A stretch of DNA of 7,007 nucleotides from Candidatus Nealsonbacteria bacterium RIFCSPLOWO2_01_FULL_38_120 (GTDB taxonomy: Bacteria > Patescibacteriota > Minisyncoccia > Minisyncoccales > GWA2-38-27), in the NCBI GenBank assembly GCA_001821475.1, contig MHMF01000023.1:4013-11019 (forward strand). The letters run 5' to 3'. The position numbers and the translations under genes are program-made. Of the stretch, positions 1 through 4,926 are shown piece after piece (the first letter of the stretch is position 1; the number at the start of each line of letters is the position of its first letter). The notes beneath the pieces were generated by a model, which was not told the DNA's origin, did no database searches, and worked only from the letters and a program-made list of their open reading frames with translations.

Positions 1-18
1 ATTTTTCCTGCCTATATT

Positions 19-630
19 TTAAAAACCTTTTCCTGCCACGATCGCGAAAAGCCAATTCGCGGCTAATCCGACGATATTCAATCCAAAAAAAATGAAAAAA
101 ATCAAAATGAAAAATCCGTATTGCAAAAGAAATAATTTTACATTTTCAAACCGCTCCGGTAAAAATGAAAATAAGATATGATAACCATCCAAGGGCGGAA
201 TGGGAATTAAATTAAAAATCCCCCATATAAAATTATAAAACGCTATAATACTGAAAAGCGCTGAAAAAATCGGGGGCATATTTACAAACCTTATTAAAAG
301 CCCGAAAAACAAAGCTAAAATAAAATTAGAAGCAGGGCCCGCTATCGCCACTTTCAAAGCGCCCCATTTTCTGTCGCGTAAATTATAGGGATTTATTGGA
401 ACAGGTTTTGCCCAGCCGAAAATCGGGCCTTGACCCATGCTTGCAAAAAGCAAAAGCAAAGGCAGTAATATTGAACCGAAGAGCTCAATGTGCTTTATAG
501 GATTAAGAGTAAGCCGTCCCGCGTCCCTTGCGGTTGTATCGCCTAAATAAAGAGCAACACTCCCGTGCGCTATTTCATGAATAACAACTGAAAAAAATAA
601 AACAATTAAAATAAAAATCGCGATTTCCAT
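19..630 (-). CDS. Site-2 protease family protein (peptidase M50), intramembrane zinc metalloprotease
   Basis: This is a 203-aa polytopic membrane protein. The sequence shows the zinc-binding HEIAH motif at residues 18-22 inside the first membrane segment, a GPASN motif at 98-102, and an NLIPIPPLDGYH block at 140-151 that supplies the third zinc ligand (Asp148). This is the layout of small M50B site-2 proteases of the YwhC/Rv-type. Hydrophobic segments lie at about 3-17, 50-65, 94-115, 121-145 and 163-195. No PDZ or CBS domain is present, so it is a minimal core enzyme. Family members cleave transmembrane substrates within the bilayer; the substrate here cannot be told. The ATG at 630 is chosen because the reading begins directly with the first membrane helix. 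No Shine-Dalgarno is present, and an extended -10 lies only 7 bases upstream. The gene is divergent from rpmB. Family assignment is secure; role is not. Confidence 0.93.
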   Translation of the reverse strand: MEIAIFILIVLFFSVVIHEIAHGSVALYLGDTTARDAGRLTLNPIKHIELFGSILLPLLLLFASMGQGPIFGWAKPVPINPYNLRDRKWGALKVAIAGPASNFILALFFGLLIRFVNMPPIFSALFSIIAFYNFIWGIFNLIPIPPLDGYHILFSFLPERFENVKLFLLQYGFFILIFFIFFGLNIVGLAANWLFAIVAGKGF

Positions 631-637
631 ATTTCAT

Positions 638-646
638 AATATAGCA
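638..646 (-). promoter_or_regulatory. Extended -10 promoter for the M50 protease gene, predicted leaderless
   Basis: On the minus strand the sequence reads TGC then TATATT (6-base hexamer at 643-638), a TGn-extended -10 box. Only seven bases separate it from the ATG at 630, so normal spacing puts the transcription start at about 631, giving an essentially leaderless mRNA. No good -35 hexamer is visible, which fits extended -10 promoters. Inference from sequence only. Confidence 0.45.
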
Positions 647-650
647 CGCC

Positions 651-678
651 TTGAAAAAAAATGGAATTAGTGTAAGAT
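651..678 (+). promoter_or_regulatory. Candidate promoter for rpmB-tRNA-Pro
   Basis: TTGAAA (651-656) and TAAGAT (673-678) are separated by 16 bases on the plus strand, back to back with the M50 promoter. Transcription would start near 685 and give a leader of about 80 bases before the rpmB ATG. The leader contains the short direct repeats at 685-719. Hexamer matches are moderate. Confidence 0.4.
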
Positions 679-684
679 AAAAAA

Positions 685-719
685 CATGAAACATAAAACA
701 TGGAACGTGAAACATAAAA
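685..719 (+). repeat. Short direct repeat in the rpmB leader
   Basis: Two 14-base units, CATGAAACATAAAA (685-698) and CGTGAAACATAAAA (706-719), differ at one base and start 21 bases apart, with a partial ACATGGAAC copy between them. The tract is a low-complexity A-rich tandem repeat lying between the candidate promoter and the rpmB start. No function is evident. Confidence 0.6.
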
Positions 720-764
720 TTGTTTCGGGTTTCAAATTTCAGGTTTTATGCCACAAGTAATTTT

Positions 765-953
765 ATGGCGAATATTTGTTCTGTGTGCGGAAAAAAATCC
801 GGAATGGGTTGGCGGCTTACCAAATTAAGAGGCAAGTACAACCCGACCGCCAAAATAAGAAAATATCCAAATATCCAATGGATGCATTTGCCCAACGGCA
901 AGCGAATTTCGGCTTGCGCAAAATGTATCAAAACCCAAGGAAAAACAAGATAA
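765..953 (+). CDS. rpmB: Large ribosomal subunit protein bL28, zinc-binding (C+) form
   Basis: This is a 62-aa protein of the 50S subunit. From the ATG at 765 it begins MANICSVCGKKSGMGWRL, then has the bL28 core pattern KIRKYPNIQWMHLPNGKRI, and ends CAKCIKTQGKTR. Two CxxC pairs (residues 5/8 and 54/57) mark the C+ version that binds a structural zinc; C- paralogues lack them. Length is normal for the family. The frame stays open upstream to a TTG at 720, but homologues begin at MA-x-x-C, so the ATG is preferred. No Shine-Dalgarno is seen upstream. The stop is only four bases from the tRNA-Pro 5' end, so both are probably made as one transcript that ends at the hairpin at 1041-1083. Assignment is very secure. 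Confidence 0.95.
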   Translation: MANICSVCGKKSGMGWRLTKLRGKYNPTAKIRKYPNIQWMHLPNGKRISACAKCIKTQGKTR

Positions 954-957
954 ACTA

Positions 958-1028
958 CGGGGTGTAGTGTAATGGTAGCACGAGTCCATGGGGTGGATTT
1001 AGTTCGAGTCCAAATCTCGGCACCCCGA
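958..1028 (+). tRNA. tRNA-Pro, anticodon GGG
   Basis: A complete cloverleaf of 71 bases. The acceptor stem CGGGGTG/CACCCCG (958-964/1021-1027) pairs perfectly. The D-stem is GTGT/GCAC with loop AATGGTA. The anticodon stem is AGTCC/GGATT with loop ATGGGGT, giving anticodon GGG at 990-992 followed by G37. The variable loop has four bases. The T-stem is TCGAG/CTCGG. Discriminator A1028, the C1-G72 pair and G37 are proline identity features. CCA is not encoded. A15 and T48 covary (Levitt pair). The T-loop is odd: it reads TCCAAAT, so the normally universal U55 is C. It reads CCC and CCU codons. Confidence 0.93.
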
Positions 1029-1040
1029 ATATAGATTTCA

Positions 1041-1083
1041 CTAAAAAAATACTACAGGAACATTTCCTGTAGTATTTTTTTAG
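1041..1083 (+). terminator. Strong hairpin terminator after tRNA-Pro
   Basis: A 20-bp perfect stem (1041-1060 with 1064-1083) with a three-base CAT loop. The core is ATACTACAGGAA/TTCCTGTAGTAT, flanked by seven A on the left and seven T on the right, so it can act on both strands. It lies 13 bases after the tRNA. Its last bases overlap the left end of the next inverted repeat. Confidence 0.85.
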
Positions 1084-1216
1084 CTCCGCGAAATTTGGAG
1101 AGAATCTACGGATTAAAATCCAAGTGGGTATCCTGTTCCATACGCCAAGGCGGATGAAAATAGCGGATTCCCTAAAAAAAAGCTATAGTCCAGATTCAAT
1201 CCAAATTCGCGGAGCT
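1082..1216. repeat. 135-bp imperfect inverted-repeat element
   Basis: Left arm 1082-1099 (AGCTCCGCGAAATTTGGA) pairs with right arm 1200-1216 apart from one extra A. Pairing continues inward as GAATCT (1102-1107) with AGATTC (1192-1197), then GGATTA (1110-1115) with TAGTCC (1186-1191, one G-T pair), then AATCC (1117-1121) with GGATT (1165-1169). The whole segment can form one long hairpin. The arm piece AAATTTGGAGA is also found inside the element at 2355-2466, suggesting a related family. No open frame of interest lies inside. It could be a miniature mobile element or a structured RNA; I recognise no known RNA class in it. Confidence 0.6.
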
Positions 1217-1307
1217 GTTTTTATTTTATCTCAATTCGCCCCTAAAAGTCAAACAACAAACCCGCGGGTTTACGCCGCGGCATTCTCAAAAAAAATATAT
1301 TCTATCT
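1217..1307. other. Spacer between inverted-repeat elements
   Basis: AT-rich spacer with no convincing gene. The only structure seen is a 14-bp perfect palindrome AAACCCGCGGGTTT (1258-1271), followed by a second CCGCGG at 1275-1280. Confidence 0.4.
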
Positions 1308-1469
1308 TACCTTGAGCTACGAAACGCTTTCATAGTCTTTTCTCTAAATTTCAGAGCGAAAATTTGATGGAATTATGAGCCGTACGCGAAGCATGCACCG
1401 AATAATTACGGCAAATTAACGGCTGAAATTTAGAGAAAATGCCAGGAAAACGTTTCGTAATTCAAAGTA
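1308..1469. repeat. Inverted-repeat element E1 (162 bp), downstream of the AbiEii gene
   Basis: Terminal arms of 19 bases, TACCTTGAGCTACGAAACG (1308-1326) and its near-complement at 1451-1469. Read as a minus-strand transcript, the arms pair with two G-U and one mismatch. Inside is a second, perfect 17-bp pair (1338-1354 with 1423-1439), and inside that GCCGTA (1379-1384) with TACGGC (1407-1412). The outer half aligns base for base with E2 (shared TTTTCTC-AAATTTCAG and CCAGGAAA), and its ends match E3. The right end is six bases after the AbiEii stop, so it may double as a terminator. Confidence 0.75.
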
Positions 1470-1475
1470 TCTTAA

Positions 1476-2090
1476 TCAACTTAAACTAAATTCAATCAGC
1501 TTCTTTTTAATAATTTCGTCATCTATTTCAAAACCGCTCATACATATAACCTTCTCCGTGTAATTAACGCCTTCAAAATAAGCCAATTGCGTCCTGAATA
1601 TTTTTTCATTAAATTCAACGGAAAAAATATGTTCAGCTTTTTTAACAATCTCGCCGATTTTGTAATAATCTTTCATTATAAAGTACAAATCAACATAATC
1701 TTTCCATTTCGCCCTGCGCCCCAAAGAAAAGGCCTTCATCGCCGCCAAAGTCAACAAATCAGAAAATTTAAGCATATAACCCAATTTCTCTGGATAACTG
1801 ATTTTATACGGAAAATGAAAAAAAGTTAATTTCACTCCCTTAACAATAGAAGTAAATTCATCAAGCTTATCAACGATAACGTTATCTATTCTAATATTAT
1901 TTTTCTTAATTTTTCTTCGGATGATTAGATTATCAAAATCCCTATAAGTAAATAGATCAAAATCAATGGAGCGGCGATGGCCCATATGAAGCGCAATGGC
2001 TGTGCCGCCAACCAATCCAAAATCATCGGAAAATAATTTAATCAAAGGCAAAAGCTCAATTTGTTCTTTGGTTAAAATTTCTTTATGCAT
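1476..2090 (-). CDS. AbiEii/AbiGii-family nucleotidyltransferase (probable toxin)
   Basis: A 204-aa protein from the ATG at 2090. The nucleotidyltransferase signature is clear: GG at residues 28-29 in LVGGTAIALHMGHRRSID, followed by the metal-binding pair Asp43 and Asp45 (SIDFDLF). The second family block is LTLAAMKAFSLGRR (114-126) with KDYVDLYFI after it, matching the AbiEii pattern of a catalytic Lys and a K/R-D-x-x-D-L segment. Family members of this fold act as toxins of bacterial toxin-antitoxin and phage abortive-infection pairs; some transfer nucleotides to tRNA. The activity here is inferred. The start overlaps the stop of the upstream small gene by eight bases (ATGCATAA), indicating translational coupling. 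A TTG at 2099 would add three residues; the ATG is preferred. The stop is TGA. Elements E1 and E2 flank the pair. Confidence 0.88.
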   Translation of the reverse strand: MHKEILTKEQIELLPLIKLFSDDFGLVGGTAIALHMGHRRSIDFDLFTYRDFDNLIIRRKIKKNNIRIDNVIVDKLDEFTSIVKGVKLTFFHFPYKISYPEKLGYMLKFSDLLTLAAMKAFSLGRRAKWKDYVDLYFIMKDYYKIGEIVKKAEHIFSVEFNEKIFRTQLAYFEGVNYTEKVICMSGFEIDDEIIKKKLIEFSLS

Positions 2091-2346
2091 ATTTATCAAA
2101 ATAAAGGCGAAAATAATTTTTTATTTCAGGACGGTAGTTGCATCTCTTTTCTTTTGACTTTTCTCTAAATATGGTCGCTACTTTTTTTATGCCTAAAATT
2201 TTTATCATTTTTTTGACATCATTGAAATCTCCATAATTCAAAACAGCCTCAACAATCGCCTCATTGGAAAGGTTATTATAGTTTTTCGTGTACCAAACGA
2301 GATAAGCTCTTTTTTTTATAAAAGAAGCAATAGTCATAATTTTCAT
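2083..2346 (-). CDS. Small partner protein of the AbiEii-type gene (probable antitoxin, DUF6922-like)
   Basis: An 87-aa protein lying immediately upstream of, and overlapping, the nucleotidyltransferase gene. The central part (roughly 25-70) reads NLSNEAIVEAVLNYGDFNDVKKMIKILG, then a KVATIFREKS stretch, and the tail ends FRLYFDKYA. That helical pattern resembles short proteins (DUF6922-like) that accompany AbiEii-type genes in many bacteria. I have not been able to confirm the family by search. It is not a canonical AbiEi, which carries a winged helix and is longer. By position it is the likely antitoxin or regulator. The ATG at 2346 is only five bases after a TATAAT box, so the ATG at 2337 (84 aa) may be the true start. 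No Shine-Dalgarno is present. Confidence 0.72.
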   Translation of the reverse strand: MKIMTIASFIKKRAYLVWYTKNYNNLSNEAIVEAVLNYGDFNDVKKMIKILGIKKVATIFREKSKEKRCNYRPEIKNYFRLYFDKYA

Positions 2347-2351
2347 TTTAT

Positions 2352-2357
2352 ATTATA
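2352..2357 (-). promoter_or_regulatory. TATAAT box for the toxin-antitoxin-like pair, overlapping the end of E2
   Basis: A perfect TATAAT on the minus strand, five bases from the ATG at 2346. It straddles the terminus of element E2, whose outward-reading end is TTCAAAGTATAAT. No clear -35 is visible 16-18 bases upstream, where there is only an A-rich run. Placement implies an extremely short or absent leader. Confidence 0.4.
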
Positions 2358-2466
2358 CTTTGAATTGCGAAATGCTTTTTTGGTCTTTTCTCCAAATTTC
2401 AGCCGCAAATTTGGAGAAAAGACCAGGAAACTAACTTTTTATTTGGCACTTCGTAATTCAAAATAT
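2355..2466. repeat. Inverted-repeat element E2 (112 bp), between the NMP kinase and the AbiEii pair
   Basis: Outer arms 2355-2375 and 2446-2466 pair with a few mismatches (core TTTGAATTGCGAA/TTCGTAATTCAAA). The inner arms form a perfect 19-bp hairpin, 2381-2399 with 2407-2425 (TGGTCTTTTCTCCAAATTT and complement), with loop CAGCCGC. It is homologous to E1 over the outer arm, TCTTTTCTC-AAATTTCAG and GAGAAAA-CCAGGAAA. It lies 16 bases after the NMP kinase stop, so the hairpin may end that transcript, and its other end carries the TATAAT used by the AbiEii pair. Confidence 0.8.
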
Positions 2467-2482
2467 TATACCATATTTTTAG

Positions 2483-3553
2483 TTATAATCCCAGCGCTTT
2501 TGCCATCTGTTTAATGAGAGAAACCACTACTGGCGGAGGCATTAAACTATAAGACGGCTCTCCCCTGTCGTCTAAAATCTGCCAGGGCTTTTTAATTGTT
2601 TCCGCCTTGCCTGCTTCAATATCCCAATCATAGGAATACTCCGGAGTTAATTCATAATCATTCACAATTTCCGCCGCCTTGTTGGCTGGAATTGAATTCC
2701 TCAACATAACTTTCGGAATCCCATACAAAGAAAACGCCTGACCTATGAGTTTTTCGTCTTTTTCCAGCCGTTCTCTTATGGGCGCGATTCCCGCTTCGTC
2801 GCCCTCTTTCGCAACCATCTTGGCGCCTTTGCATTCCGAATTGTCGCAAACCAGAAAAAACTTCTGATTTTCTTTATCGTATTCAATTTTCTTTGTCGGC
2901 AAAAGTTTTAAGTTCCTTGATGTCTGGCAAAACGGGCAGACGACTCTGTGTTTTATCCTTTCGTCAATAACCGATTCCGACACATCAATCAAAACAAAAA
3001 CATCCGGGTCCTGCCTGTAATCAATCAAATCCCTAAAGAACAAAGAATAGGAAACCTGATCTAAATCCCGGGGGAATCCGTCAATAAAAAGCGCTTTTTT
3101 GCCTTTTTTCGCTATTTCCATTTTAACCAAGACAAGCACAAGCTCTGACGGAAGCAATGTTTTAGTGCTTCTGTTCTCCAGCGACTCCATTATTTTTTCC
3201 AAAGGCAGAAACCCGCGATAATTTTTTTCCAAAAAAGAAACAAGCTCTTTCTTTTTCCCCTCGTCAGTCACAATCTCGTCAAACGACCTCACCATATCGC
3301 CGATTGAAAAATGTTCAATCCTGTCTTTGTCAACAACTTCTTTGAACATCTTGGCATAGGTTCCCTTACCGGAATTTTTCTTTCCCAAAAGATACGCCAC
3401 AAAAGTGTTTTCCTTCAAATATTCCCGCAACTTCCTGATTTCATCGCCAGCCTTCAGTTCAAAATATTCCCGCCTTTGATTAAAGTCGGTAAGGTCAAAT
3501 TTTTTAGAATTTTCAATTCTTGTCTTAAATAACGGAAAATCAATATCTCTCAT
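2483..3553 (-). CDS. Adenylate-kinase-like nucleoside monophosphate kinase with N-terminal extension
   Basis: A 356-aa P-loop kinase. Residues 1-50 are an extension absent from ordinary adenylate kinases (about 215 aa). The kinase follows: P-loop LLGKKNSGKGTYAK (55-68; a standard Adk has GxPGAGKGT), NMP-binding SIGDMVR (83-89), FIDGFPRDLDQ (156-166), and a LID with four cysteines (206, 209, 236, 241) placed to bind zinc. IRERLEKDEK (259-268) matches the Adk arginine segment after the LID. About 50 extra residues (306-356) end the protein. Such enzymes transfer phosphate between ATP and an NMP; AMP is likely but not proven, since the P-loop deviates and both ends are extended. The gene stands alone, with the ACTCAAA inverted repeat upstream and E2 downstream. 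The ATG at 3553 lacks a Shine-Dalgarno. It could be an Adk paralogue rather than the housekeeping enzyme. Confidence 0.82.
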   Translation of the reverse strand: MRDIDFPLFKTRIENSKKFDLTDFNQRREYFELKAGDEIRKLREYLKENTFVAYLLGKKNSGKGTYAKMFKEVVDKDRIEHFSIGDMVRSFDEIVTDEGKKKELVSFLEKNYRGFLPLEKIMESLENRSTKTLLPSELVLVLVKMEIAKKGKKALFIDGFPRDLDQVSYSLFFRDLIDYRQDPDVFVLIDVSESVIDERIKHRVVCPFCQTSRNLKLLPTKKIEYDKENQKFFLVCDNSECKGAKMVAKEGDEAGIAPIRERLEKDEKLIGQAFSLYGIPKVMLRNSIPANKAAEIVNDYELTPEYSYDWDIEAGKAETIKKPWQILDDRGEPSYSLMPPPVVVSLIKQMAKALGL

Positions 3554-3559
3554 AATAAA

Positions 3560-3698
3560 AACTCAAAACGCAAAACTCAAAGCGTAAAACCACAACTCAA
3601 AACCTTAAAACTGAATTGAAATACAAAACATCGCGCGCAGTTGGATGTTTTGAGTTTTAAAGTTGTGGTTTTGAGTTTTTAACTTTGAGTTTTGAGTT
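3560..3698. repeat. Nested inverted repeat made of ACTCAAA units
   Basis: A 139-bp intergenic element with stepwise pairing arms: AACTCAAAA 3560-3568 with 3690-3698; AAAACTCAAAG 3572-3582 with 3683-3693; AAAACCACAACT 3586-3597 with 3661-3672; TTAAAACT 3605-3612 with 3653-3660; CAAAACATC 3624-3632 with 3644-3652. The centre is GCGCGCAGTTG. ACTCAAA occurs seven times, three on the left arm and four inverted on the right. It fills the space between the MBL stop and the NMP kinase start, so it could terminate the first and shape the leader of the second. Confidence 0.8.
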
Positions 3699-3717
3699 AA
3701 AAATCTTGAATTTAGTT

Positions 3718-4593
3718 TTAATTTTTGTTAATTTTTACTTCCTCTCCATCACTAACTATTTTTATATCGCCGTCTTGGTCTGTTCTTAAAATATGTATAC
3801 CAAATTGTTTAAGGGTTGCCAAGACCTCGGATGTAGGATGGCCATAACTATTCTCGCCTACTTCTATTATTGCTATTTCCGGCGAAACGGTTTTTAAAAA
3901 ATTTTCTGAACTTGATGTTTTGCTTCCGTGATGCGCCACTTTCAGAACATCAGAGTCCAAAAAAACATTTTCAGCGATAAGGTCTTTCTCTGTTTTAATT
4001 GTGGCGTCGCCCGTAAATAAAAAAGAATTTTCTCCGAATACTAATCTCGCCACGATAGAGGTGTCGTTACTGTCTTTGAATTCTTTTTCTTCCAAAGATT
4101 CAAAAGGAAATAAAATATCAAGATATATCAAGGGCTTCTTTTGTAAAACAACCCGTTCCCCCGCTCGCGCTATTTTTATTTTTGCCCCCGCTTCTTTTAT
4201 CAGCCGCGACCATTCTTGCCACTCAACCGTATCCCTTACCGCCCCTGTCCATAAAATATTTTTTATTTCGTATTTTTTCAAAACTTCCAGCAAGCCGAAC
4301 ACATGGTCTTTTTCCGGATGAGTTAGAATAACCAAATCAATAGTTCTATCGTAAAAAAGCATTTCTTTCGCCAATTTTTCCAGAACAGTGGCATCAGGCC
4401 CGCCGTCAATTAAAACCTGTCGGCCTTTCGGCGTCTCAATAAACATTGAATCCCCTTGGCCCACCGCAAAAAAATCCACCCTTAATAATTTCTGCCCGCT
4501 CTCATAATAAACGCCAAGCCAAACAAAAATATTAAGAAATACCAAAACCCCCAAAACCCCCAAAACAGATTTTTTATTATCGTTTAATTGCAT
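3718..4593 (-). CDS. Membrane-anchored metallo-beta-lactamase-fold hydrolase (ComEC C-terminal-domain type)
   Basis: A 291-aa protein. Residues about 9-30 are one hydrophobic segment after a short polar N-terminus, a signal anchor that places the catalytic domain outside the membrane. The domain begins LRVDFFAVGQGDSMFIE (37-53), then has DGGP (63-66), the metal motif THPEKDH (91-97), NDTS (176-179), FLFTGD (191-196), KVAHHGSKTS (218-227) and SYGHPT (249-254). This is the pattern of the stand-alone ComEC/Rec2 C-terminal MBL domain. In ComEC the domain is linked to DNA uptake and is thought to degrade the non-transported strand; here the channel part is missing, so an extracellular nuclease or phosphodiesterase is only an inference. 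The first half of the metal motif lacks one usual His (H-P-E-K-D-H), as in ComEC. The gene stands alone, with a candidate promoter upstream. Confidence 0.87.
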   Translation of the reverse strand: MQLNDNKKSVLGVLGVLVFLNIFVWLGVYYESGQKLLRVDFFAVGQGDSMFIETPKGRQVLIDGGPDATVLEKLAKEMLFYDRTIDLVILTHPEKDHVFGLLEVLKKYEIKNILWTGAVRDTVEWQEWSRLIKEAGAKIKIARAGERVVLQKKPLIYLDILFPFESLEEKEFKDSNDTSIVARLVFGENSFLFTGDATIKTEKDLIAENVFLDSDVLKVAHHGSKTSSSENFLKTVSPEIAIIEVGENSYGHPTSEVLATLKQFGIHILRTDQDGDIKIVSDGEEVKINKN

Positions 4594-4610
4594 ATTGCGT
4601 TTATGGCATT

Positions 4611-4639
4611 ATTATCCCCCTACTCGAAAGTTGTGTGAA
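4611..4639 (-). promoter_or_regulatory. Candidate promoter for the MBL gene, -35 inside the palindrome
   Basis: Minus strand: TTCACA (4639-4634), 17-base spacer, GATAAT (4616-4611). Predicted start is near 4604, leaving a leader of about 11 bases before the ATG at 4593. The -35 hexamer lies in the arm of the 52-bp palindrome, so a protein bound there, or cruciform extrusion, would affect this promoter. Confidence 0.45.
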
Positions 4640-4682
4640 TGTCGGATAATCACACGCGTGTAATTATCCGACATTCACACAA
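4631..4682. repeat. 52-bp near-perfect palindrome
   Basis: Arms 4631-4650 and 4663-4682 are perfect 20-bp complements (TTGTGTGAATGTCGGATAAT). The 12 bases between contain a second perfect palindrome, ACACGCGTGT (4652-4661), so only one base pair (4651/4662) breaks symmetry over the whole 52 bp. The arm start resembles a sequence near the right edge (minus strand from 6929, TTGTGTAGATGTCCGACATC; 14 of 20 matching). Confidence 0.85.
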
Positions 4683-4688
4683 TGAATT

Positions 4689-4731
4689 AAAAAATAACCC
4701 AAAACCCATCAAGGGCCCTGAGTTATTTTTT
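4689..4731 (-). terminator. Terminator after the DUF5679 gene
   Basis: AAAAAATAAC (4689-4698) pairs with GTTATTTTTT (4722-4731), with an inner CCC/GGG pair (4705-4707/4713-4715). Read on the minus strand it ends GGTTATTTTTT, a rho-independent shape, 26 bases after the DUF5679 stop. Confidence 0.6.
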
Positions 4732-4756
4732 CGTATTATATTCAGCCTCATCCGAT

Positions 4757-4918
4757 CTATTTCTTTGAAGCCAAAATCCTGAACATTTTTGTTCCGCACA
4801 CCGGGCAGATTCCGCTCATAGCGTTCCTCTTTTTCCCGCCCTTTGCTTTGAAGGAAACCTCTTTCTCGCTATTCATCTCTTGCTTTTTTTTGCACTTAAC
4901 GCAATATGCTTCTGTCAT
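4757..4918 (-). CDS. DUF5679 family zinc-ribbon mini-protein
   Basis: A 53-aa open frame from the ATG at 4918 to the TAG at 4757-4759. It reads MTEAYCVKCKKKQEMNSEKE, then a Lys/Gly-rich middle, then SGICPVCGTKMFRILASKK. Two CxxC knuckles (Cys6/Cys9 and Cys38/Cys41) form a zinc ribbon. The AYCVKCK-K-xEM and G-x-CPVCGTKMFRI blocks are the DUF5679 signature as I know it, which occurs as short free proteins and as a tail on some DNA topoisomerases. Nucleic-acid binding is a plausible role but unproven. The gene has its own promoter in E3 and its own terminator, so it is transcribed alone. It is short but convincing because both cysteine knuckles and the family words are intact. Confidence 0.85.
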   Translation of the reverse strand: MTEAYCVKCKKKQEMNSEKEVSFKAKGGKKRNAMSGICPVCGTKMFRILASKK

Positions 4919-4926
4919 AATATTAT

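Noticed and set aside
36..47. Third copy of the CCACGATCGTGG palindrome
   Set aside because: GCCACGATCGCG inside the M50 gene matches only the left half and is explained by the coding sequence; symmetry does not extend.
720..764. Longer bL28 start at the TTG at 720
   Set aside because: The extra 15 residues (MFRVSNFRFYATSNF) have no counterpart in bL28, and the ATG at 765 gives the standard MA-x-x-C beginning.
1003..1015. Standard TTCGAGT T-loop for the tRNA
   Set aside because: Taking it as the T-loop leaves a T-stem that cannot pair and puts six unpaired bases before a perfect acceptor strand. The TCCAAAT loop is the only consistent fold.
1124..1315. Plus-strand open frame of 63 codons across 1124-1315
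   Set aside because: It runs through an inverted-repeat arm and the spacer, with no recognisable protein pattern and no start signal.
1476..2099. Recoded UGA (Gracilibacteria-type code)
   Set aside because: TGA ends the AbiEii protein at its natural length, and the tryptophan codons that I checked (M50, MnmA) are TGG.
3560..3698. CRISPR array
   Set aside because: The ACTCAAA words are only seven bases, irregularly spaced, and inverted in the second half. There are no unique spacers of even length.
4001..4321. Plus-strand open frame of 106 codons inside the MBL gene
   Set aside because: It is antisense to a gene with all its catalytic motifs, its peptide is low-complexity Ser/Phe-rich, and no family is recognisable.
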